Shown piece by piece: positions 4,601 through 10,680 of a stretch of 10,680 bases of DNA (positions within the stretch are counted from its first letter, which is position 1; each line of letters starts with the position of its first letter). Both the position numbers and the translations under genes were made by a program. Under the pieces are notes generated by a model that was not told the origin of the DNA, searched no databases, and was given only the letters and a program-made list of their open reading frames with translations. Source of the stretch: Planctomycetota bacterium (GTDB lineage Bacteria; Planctomycetota; UBA1135; GCA-002686595); the NCBI GenBank assembly GCA_027623615.1, contig JAQBVH010000047.1, positions 1-10,680 of the forward strand, written 5' to 3'.

Positions 4601-7600
4601 ATGCGCAGACTCGCCTTCCTGCTCGCTGTCGTTCCCTCGCTCGCTCCGCTGGCCGCCGCACAGGACCGCGGCGATCCGCGCTCGACGATCGAGAAGTACG
4701 AGCGCTTCCTCGATCGCAAGCCGTTCAACGACAGGGCGTTCGACCAGATGGTCACCGCGGCCGTGTCGATCAACGCCCTCGACGAGCTGATCGAGCGCTA
4801 CCGCGGACGCCTCGAGCAGGGTGCAGGCCTGGGGCCGCGGGTGATCCTCGCGCGCCTGCTCGCCAGGGGCGAGGAGCACGAGGAGGCGCTGCTGATCCTG
4901 AAGGACCACCTGGGCGAGGACGGGGTTGGCGGCGACGCGCGCGTGCTGCGCATCGTCGGGCACCTCGAGCTGGAACGTGGCCGCACGAAGCAGGCGGTCG
5001 ACTACCTGGACCGGGCCGCCGCCGGCACCGAGGACCGCGATCTGCTCGAGGAGATCCACACCCTGCGCGGTGAGGCCTGGCTCTCGGCCGGCGACCGCGC
5101 GAAGGCGGCCGCGGCCTTCCACGATCTGGCCGAGCTGGAACCCGACAGCTTTCCGCTGCGCCTCGATGCGGCCGACGCTCTCTCCCGGCACGGCCTGCAC
5201 GAGCAAGCGCTGATCGAGTTCCAGGTCGCGGTCCAGCTGGCCGAGGGCGACAGCGCACGACGTTGCCGCGTGCTGGCCGACATCGGCAAGCTGCACGAGG
5301 CGCTCGCGCACGGCGAGGAGGCGCTGGCCGTCTACCGTGAGGCGATCGGCCTGATGTCGCGCGGGCACTGGCTGAAGGAGGACCTCTACACCCGCATCCT
5401 CGCCCTGCATCGACGCACGGGCCAGATCGACCTGCTCCTCGACCGGGCCGCCGAGGACGTGACCGCGGCCCCCGGCGACCTCGACGCGCGCGAGTTCCAG
5501 GCGCGGGTCCTGGTCGCCGCCGACCGTAAGGACGAGGCGCGCGAGGTGCTCGCGTCGGCGACCGTGGAGTTCCCCTCGGACCTCGACCTCGGCCGCAGGC
5601 TGATCAGCTTGCTGCGTGACCTCGAGGACCAGGGCGGCGTCGTTGCCGAGTACCAGCGCCTGCTCGAACAGCACCCCGGGGAGCTCGAGCTCTACCTCGA
5701 ACTCGGCCAGACCTTCGCGGCCTCGGGCAAGCTCGAACAGGCGGCGCGCCAGTGGCAGCAGACCCTCGAGCAGCGCCTCGACGACGCGAACCTGTGCGTG
5801 CGGCTGGCGGGGTTGTACGCCCTCTACGACCAGCCGAACGAGGCCGTGCAGCTGTTCGAGAAGGCGATCAGCCTCGAGCCTGCGGAGTTGCGCCACTACG
5901 CGGATCTGGCCTCGTACCTGCGGACGAAGGAGCGCGTCGCCGAGGCCAGCGCGGTGCTCGTTCGAGCAGAGGAGGCTTCGGCCGGCAACGCCGTGCACCT
6001 CGCGGACGTCGTCAGTCTGTGGCGTGAGCACCGTGACCTCGACCGCGCGCGCGCGACCCTCGACAAGGCCCTGGCCCTCGAACCCGACGACCCGCACCTG
6101 CACTACCGCCTGGCCGACCTGCAGCTGGCGCAGGAGGAGACCGAGGTCGCGCTCGAGACCCTGCACCACGTCCTGCACCTGACCGACGAGGGCAACCTGC
6201 GCCGCACGGCCGCCGAGCGCATCCTGCGCATCTTCTTGCGCAGCGAGCGCATGGAGGAGCTGATCGCCCTGGAGACCGCCGCGATCGAGGCGGACGCGAC
6301 CGACCCGATCCCCCACGTGATCCTCGGCCGCGCTTACGTGGCGCTGCGCCAACCCGACCTCGCGGAGGAGCACTACACGGCGCTGCTGAAGCTCGAACCC
6401 GAACGTGAGGACGCGCGCGTCTCCCTCGCTCAGCTCGCCGAACAGCGCTCGGACTTCGCGGGCGCCCTGGCGCACTACGAGGCGTTGATGGAGGCGCGCC
6501 CCCAGGCGCGCCGGCGCTGGCTCGACCGTGTCGCGCGGGTGCACCTGGCGCGCTACGACCAGGACAAGGCCTTCGCGTGCTACCAGGAGATCCTCGCGGG
6601 CGCGCCGAACAACCCGGCCGCCTTCAAGGAGGTCGCGGCCAGCTACCAGCGCCTCGGCCTGATCGACGAGGCCGCCGACTGCCTGCGTCAGGCGGTGCGC
6701 CTCGAGCCCGAGGACCATCGCTCGCGCCTGCAGCTGGCGGACCTGTATCGTCAGCTCGGCGAGCTGCACAGCGCCGAGCGCGAGGTCCTCGCGGCCATGG
6801 AGTCCGACGACGAACGCGTCGTCGCCGACTCGCGCACCGCCTACTACGAGCTGCTCTCGGCAGCCGGCCGCGTGACCTCCGAGCTGAAGACGCTGCGCAC
6901 GCGGGTCGAGGAGAACCCCTATGACGTCGAGGCGCCCCTCACCCTGGTCGACATCTACGTGCGCGAGTTCGAGTACGAGCTGGCGCTCGACGTGCTCGAT
7001 CGACTGATCAGCTACCAGCCCGAGCAGGTCGAGCTGCTCGAGGAGCGCGGCCGCCTGCTCGGCTTGCTCGAGCGCTTCGACGAGGCGATCGAGGTCTACG
7101 AGAGCCTCTGGAAGATGAAGGGTGTCGACCGGGAGGATGTGGCCCTGTCGATCGCGGACGCAGCGCTGGAGGAAGGCGACCTGGAGAAGGCGGCCGAGGT
7201 GCTCTCGACCGTGTCCTCGGTCGGTCGCGTGGCGCGCCTGTACCGCAAGAAGGAGCGCTGGGACGAGGCGATCGACGTGCTCGAGCGCGGCATCTCCCGC
7301 TCGCCCGGGGATCGGCACCTGCTCTCCTCACTGGCCGACCTGCACCAGGCGCGCGGGGACGAGGACTCGGCGATCGCGGTCCTCGAGCGCTCGAACGAGC
7401 TGCTCGGCGACTCCTTCAGCCGCCTCGAGCAGCTCGGCCAGCTCTACAACACGGTCGGTCGCCGTGACGACGCCAGCGCGTGTGGTCAGCGCCTGTTCCT
7501 CCTGATCCGCGAGGTCGAGGATGAGGCAGAGGACCCCGACGCCGAGGAACGCGGCAAGCCGACCGCGCCCCAGCGGCGCACTCTGTCCTGGTGGAACGTC

Positions 7601-10600
7601 GGCCGGGTCAGCGACGTGCGCACCTACTTCCGCGGGCTGGGCCTGCTGGAGGAGTTCGCGGAAATCGGCGCCAGCGAAGTGCTGCTGCAGCCGACCAACC
7701 ACAGCCTGTTCACGACGGTCCTCTCCGAGCTCTCCAACCTCGAGGGCGAGGGGGCGCGCGCCCTCGAGTTGATCAGCGCCGTGCGCGCGGCGACCCTCGA
7801 TCGCGGTCGCATCCCCGAGGGTTACTCGCCCGGTTCCTGGGCGCGCTCGCTCGACAGCCAGCGCGTGAACCTCTACCGCCGGGACGTGCCCTTCGCGGAC
7901 CAGCGCATCGCCACGTTGAGCGCGGCCCACGAGGACGGCTCCGCCAAACCGAACGACTACGAGGAGTGGGCGCGCATCCAGGACATGCTCACCCGTCCCG
8001 GGGAGAAGCTCGCAGCCCTCGCGAGCGGCGTCGCACGCTTCCCCGAGGACTCCTCCCTGCGCGCAGGCCTGGCGAGCACGCTCTACGGCGAGAAGCGCTA
8101 TGGCGAGGCCCTGCCCCACTACGCCGAGCTGGTCCGGCTGACCGAGGCGAACGCGCCGGACCCGTCCGAGGAGCTGTTCAACCGCGAGTTCAACTTCCGG
8201 AGGAGCAAGTGGGACACCCTGCAGGCCTTCCCCCGCCACGTCCGGCGCAACATCTCGGAGGACGACCTGCGCGCGTTCTACGAGCTCACGCTGCGTCGAC
8301 CGCTGAACCTGTCGTGGGGTCCTGGCACGCAGCAGTTTCCCGCTGCCGCGCACCTGGCCCACGCCCGCTGCCTGGGCAAGGCCGGGGACAAGGCCGGCGC
8401 GCGGGCGGTGCTCAGCGCGATGGCCGCAGAGGCGGACAACCGCGTCCTTGACCTGACCACGATCGCGGACGCCCTCGACACCCTCGACCTGTTCGACGAC
8501 GCGCGCGCGATCTACGAGCGCCTGGCCGCCCGCGAGCGCGAGCTGTCGAACCACCCGGTCTTCGGCTTCAACCGGTCCTGGGCGAGGTCGTTCGACGCGC
8601 CGATGAGCCGCCTGGCGCGCATCCACGAGCGCCGCGGTGAGGCAGTGGAGGCGTACCACCTCCTGCGCACCTACGGGGACGCGGCGGCCGGTGAGCTGGC
8701 ACTCACCAGCGGCGACGCCGTCGAGGTCGCGCGCGACCACTACGCGGCCGAGGTTGCGCGCTTGCAACCGGCGCTCGACGCGGACCCCAAGGCCGACAGC
8801 GACCCGTGGCGGGACGCCTGCGTACGCCTGGCCGAGGTGCAGCAGATCGCCAAGCGCTGGGACGACGCGCTGGCGATGTATCAGACCATCGCGCAGCGCA
8901 GGCCCAGCGACTTCCCGATCCTCGAGCAGATCGCGGCGCTGCACCTGCGCGCGGGCCGGATCGAAGAGACGATCGAGGTGCACCGCGCGATCATCGAGCG
9001 CAAGCGCGAGCTCAACCTGCGTCCGATGCGCGCCGAACGGCCGTCGGGCCGGATCCTGACCCCGATCGCGCCGCCGCGCCCGCCCGAGCGCAACTGGGCC
9101 TGGAGCAACCTGCGCAACAGCTACTACTCCCGCGGACCGCAGCCGAACTACCCCTACCGCGAGAACTACGTCGAGATCCTCAAGCACCTGCTCGACCGCG
9201 GCCGCGTCGAGGAGGCCACCGAGGTCATGCGCGACCTGGCGCGCACGGACGTGCAGACCTTTGCGTGGCTCGGCTACTCGCTCGCCGAGGTGATCGAGGC
9301 CTACCAGCTCGGCGCCGACGGCATCCCGATCCTGCGCCTGATCCACAGTCACAACCCCAGCTACGCGAGCATGACCGTGCAGTTCGCCCAGGCGTTGATC
9401 GCTGGGCAACGCTGGGACGAGGCGCGCCGGGTGCTGCTCAAGCTGCGTGACGGCAACGGCTCACGCACCTACGCGGGCACGCAGGCGCGCACGCTGCTCG
9501 AGACCCTCGACGCCCGCGAGGGCATCGACTCGCGCCAGAGCATCGAAGACCTGCTGGCCGAGGTCGAGGCCGACCCGCGGAGCAGCAAGGCGCGCCTGGA
9601 GTACGCGCGCCGTTTGCTCGACGAGCGACGCTTCGAGGAGGCCCTCGAGCACGCCCTCGTCGCGGAGGAGCTTGCTCCCCACAAGGACGAGGTCGAGCAG
9701 CTGGCCCTCGACCTCTTGCAGCTGAGCGACCGCACGGACGAGCTCGAACGACGGCTGCTCGAGGACCTGGACTCGGTCAGCGATGATCGATTGCGGCTCG
9801 AGAACGCCGCGCGCGTCGCCACGTGGATGTGGGACCGGGGTGAGGAGGCCGAGGCGGAGGCCCTCTTGCTGCGGGCGACCAACCGCTCCTCGCGGGGGTA
9901 CCCCTACTACACGGCCGCCGGCTTCTTCCTGCAGAGGGGTGACCTGGACAAGGCGCTCGCGATCGTCACGACCGAGCTCGAGCGCACGCCCAAGCACCGC
10001 CAGGCCTCGATCAAGCGCAGCAAGTCCGCGATCGAGCGCGCCCTCGGGGACGTGCTGCCCCTGCTCGACGACGCCTGGGAGGACGGCTTCGAGAAGGCCG
10101 CGGCCGAGGGGGACAAGTCCGACGTCCTGCGCCAGCTCGCGACGCCGATGCGCGGCGATCCGCGCATCGCTACGCAGGGCGACGCCTGGATCGAGCGCTT
10201 CACCGCCACCCACGCGGGCCTGCGCGGTCAGCTGTACGCGGCCGCCGTCGCCCTCTGCGCCGGCGACCTCACAGGGGTCGAGGAACGGTTGGCCGTTCTG
10301 GCGGACCCGACCGGCGACACGCGCTTCCTCTACCCCCTGCTCGTCACCCTGGCGCGCACGCGGGAGGACCTCCCGAAAGCGCTCGCGATCCTCGAGGGCC
10401 TGTACGAACGCGGGGTCGGCTCGGAGAGCGCGCTGGTCCAGACGTCGGTCGGCCAGCTCTCGGAGCGCGGCGCCCTGCGCGCGGAGATCGGCAGCCTGCG
10501 CCTCGAGCTGGGCGACCGCGAGGGCGCCCTCGCCATCTGGGACGAGATGTACGACGAGGAGGAGGACACCGGCAAGCGCCGGCTGGCCGAGCTCTACCGC

Positions 10601-10680
10601 AAGCATGACTTGACCGCCGAGGCGGCCACGTACCTGCGCGCTTACCTCGACGAGGTCGGGGACCGCAACGAGGCCGACCT
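4601..10680 (+). CDS. Giant exported tetratricopeptide-repeat (TPR) protein, 3' end outside window
   Basis: Reading codon by codon from ATG 4601, there is no stop to the right edge: 2026 full codons plus two bases. Residues 1-20 form a signal peptide (MRR, core LAFLLAVVPSL, cleavage after AAA20, then Gln21). The rest is mainly helical TPR-type repeats with conserved small residues, Tyr and a Pro after helix B. Clear units lie at about 402-427 (LAGLYALYDQPNEAVQLFEK...LEP), 574-600, 677-703 and 880-902 (WDEAIDVLERG). Interruptions are an acidic linker at 971-986 (nine Asp/Glu of 16), a WW-containing stretch after it, a linker with seven prolines at 1475-1495, and an aromatic patch (N/W/Y) at about 1498-1522. 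No enzymatic domain or transmembrane segment is visible. TPR solenoids bind proteins, so an extracytoplasmic scaffold or assembly role is likely, with unknown partners. The start is supported by the signal peptide; there is no Shine-Dalgarno sequence. It is divergent from the sulfatase. Base composition matches its neighbours. Confidence 0.9.
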   Translation, partial: MRRLAFLLAVVPSLAPLAAAQDRGDPRSTIEKYERFLDRKPFNDRAFDQMVTAAVSINALDELIERYRGRLEQGAGLGPRVILARLLARGEEHEEALLILKDHLGEDGVGGDARVLRIVGHLELERGRTKQAVDYLDRAAAGTEDRDLLEEIHTLRGEAWLSAGDRAKAAAAFHDLAELEPDSFPLRLDAADALSRHGLHEQALIEFQVAVQLAEGDSARRCRVLADIGKLHEALAHGEEALAVYREAIGLMSRGHWLKEDLYTRILALHRRTGQIDLLLDRAAEDVTAAPGDLDAREFQARVLVAADRKDEAREVLASATVEFPSDLDLGRRLISLLRDLEDQGGVVAEYQRLLEQHPGELELYLELGQTFAASGKLEQAARQWQQTLEQRLDDANLCVRLAGLYALYDQPNEAVQLFEKAISLEPAELRHYADLASYLRTKERVAEASAVLVRAEEASAGNAVHLADVVSLWREHRDLDRARATLDKALALEPDDPHLHYRLADLQLAQEETEVALETLHHVLHLTDEGNLRRTAAERILRIFLRSERMEELIALETAAIEADATDPIPHVILGRAYVALRQPDLAEEHYTALLKLEPEREDARVSLAQLAEQRSDFAGALAHYEALMEARPQARRRWLDRVARVHLARYDQDKAFACYQEILAGAPNNPAAFKEVAASYQRLGLIDEAADCLRQAVRLEPEDHRSRLQLADLYRQLGELHSAEREVLAAMESDDERVVADSRTAYYELLSAAGRVTSELKTLRTRVEENPYDVEAPLTLVDIYVREFEYELALDVLDRLISYQPEQVELLEERGRLLGLLERFDEAIEVYESLWKMKGVDREDVALSIADAALEEGDLEKAAEVLSTVSSVGRVARLYRKKERWDEAIDVLERGISRSPGDRHLLSSLADLHQARGDEDSAIAVLERSNELLGDSFSRLEQLGQLYNTVGRRDDASACGQRLFLLIREVEDEAEDPDAEERGKPTAPQRRTLSWWNVGRVSDVRTYFRGLGLLEEFAEIGASEVLLQPTNHSLFTTVLSELSNLEGEGARALELISAVRAATLDRGRIPEGYSPGSWARSLDSQRVNLYRRDVPFADQRIATLSAAHEDGSAKPNDYEEWARIQDMLTRPGEKLAALASGVARFPEDSSLRAGLASTLYGEKRYGEALPHYAELVRLTEANAPDPSEELFNREFNFRRSKWDTLQAFPRHVRRNISEDDLRAFYELTLRRPLNLSWGPGTQQFPAAAHLAHARCLGKAGDKAGARAVLSAMAAEADNRVLDLTTIADALDTLDLFDDARAIYERLAARERELSNHPVFGFNRSWARSFDAPMSRLARIHERRGEAVEAYHLLRTYGDAAAGELALTSGDAVEVARDHYAAEVARLQPALDADPKADSDPWRDACVRLAEVQQIAKRWDDALAMYQTIAQRRPSDFPILEQIAALHLRAGRIEETIEVHRAIIERKRELNLRPMRAERPSGRILTPIAPPRPPERNWAWSNLRNSYYSRGPQPNYPYRENYVEILKHLLDRGRVEEATEVMRDLARTDVQTFAWLGYSLAEVIEAYQLGADGIPILRLIHSHNPSYASMTVQFAQALIAGQRWDEARRVLLKLRDGNGSRTYAGTQARTLLETLDAREGIDSRQSIEDLLAEVEADPRSSKARLEYARRLLDERRFEEALEHALVAEELAPHKDEVEQLALDLLQLSDRTDELERRLLEDLDSVSDDRLRLENAARVATWMWDRGEEAEAEALLLRATNRSSRGYPYYTAAGFFLQRGDLDKALAIVTTELERTPKHRQASIKRSKSAIERALGDVLPLLDDAWEDGFEKAAAEGDKSDVLRQLATPMRGDPRIATQGDAWIERFTATHAGLRGQLYAAAVALCAGDLTGVEERLAVLADPTGDTRFLYPLLVTLARTREDLPKALAILEGLYERGVGSESALVQTSVGQLSERGALRAEIGSLRLELGDREGALAIWDEMYDEEEDTGKRRLAELYRKHDLTAEAATYLRAYLDEVGDRNEAD

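Noticed and set aside
2845..5073. 742-codon open frame on the plus strand
   Set aside because: It runs antisense to the whole sulfatase, which has all catalytic residues, and then overlaps the TPR gene start in another frame. Composition is Arg/Val/Ala/His-rich without motifs.
5616..6182. Ser/Arg/Thr-rich 188-codon frame inside the TPR gene
   Set aside because: It is a +1-type shadow frame of the TPR coding sequence. The composition is what GC-rich third positions read in another frame give.
3929..7318. 1129-codon open frame on the minus strand
   Set aside because: It lies antisense to both the start of the TPR gene and part of the sulfatase region, crosses the intergenic gap, and translates to a low-complexity Arg/Leu/Val/Gln/Glu-rich sequence with no domain. 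In GC-rich DNA the reverse complements of stops (TTA, CTA, TCA) are rare codons, so long antisense frames are expected.
7328..9409. 693-codon open frame on the minus strand
   Set aside because: It is fully antisense to the TPR coding frame and shows the same low-complexity composition. The sense frame has recognisable TPR motifs and a signal peptide; the antisense frame has neither.

Overview
The window is GC-rich and gene-dense. It encodes four proteins, each with an N-terminal Sec-type signal peptide. The organism is most likely a marine or free-living member of the Planctomycetota, of the type rich in sulfatases, FG-GAP proteins and giant secreted proteins. The grounds are the Cys-type sulfatase, the secreted FG-GAP propeller with a C-terminal module that I associate from memory with secreted planctomycete proteins, a very large secreted TPR protein, and mostly Shine-Dalgarno-less starts. 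This assignment is an inference, because no rRNA or marker gene is present.

Layout. (1) 81-1607, + strand: secreted seven-repeat FG-GAP/VCBS beta-propeller with a two-cysteine C-terminal module. (2) 1667-2842, - strand: secreted protein with two tandem DUF1579-like domains and a seven-cysteine tail; it converges on gene 1 with only 59 bp between the stop codons. (3) 2896-4365, - strand: secreted sulfatase with all expected catalytic residues. It lies just upstream of gene 2 on the same strand, so genes 3 and 2 probably form a two-gene operon. (4) 4601 to the right edge (10680), + strand: one uninterrupted reading frame of at least 2026 codons, encoding an exported TPR solenoid whose end lies outside the window. 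It is divergent from the sulfatase across a roughly 235-bp intergenic region.

How the genes relate. All four products should leave the cytoplasm. The sulfatase would remove sulfate esters, probably from polysaccharides. The DUF1579-like protein is its likely co-expressed partner, of unknown activity. The propeller and the TPR protein look like binding or scaffold proteins. No mobile element, CRISPR array, tRNA or rRNA was seen. The most notable observations are the giant TPR gene, a Gln at the predicted mature N-terminus of all four proteins (AxA|Q), the visible internal duplication plus Cys-rich tail in the DUF1579-like protein, the recurrent-looking C-terminal module of the propeller protein, and a six-codon mini-ORF ending two bases before the TPR gene's start.
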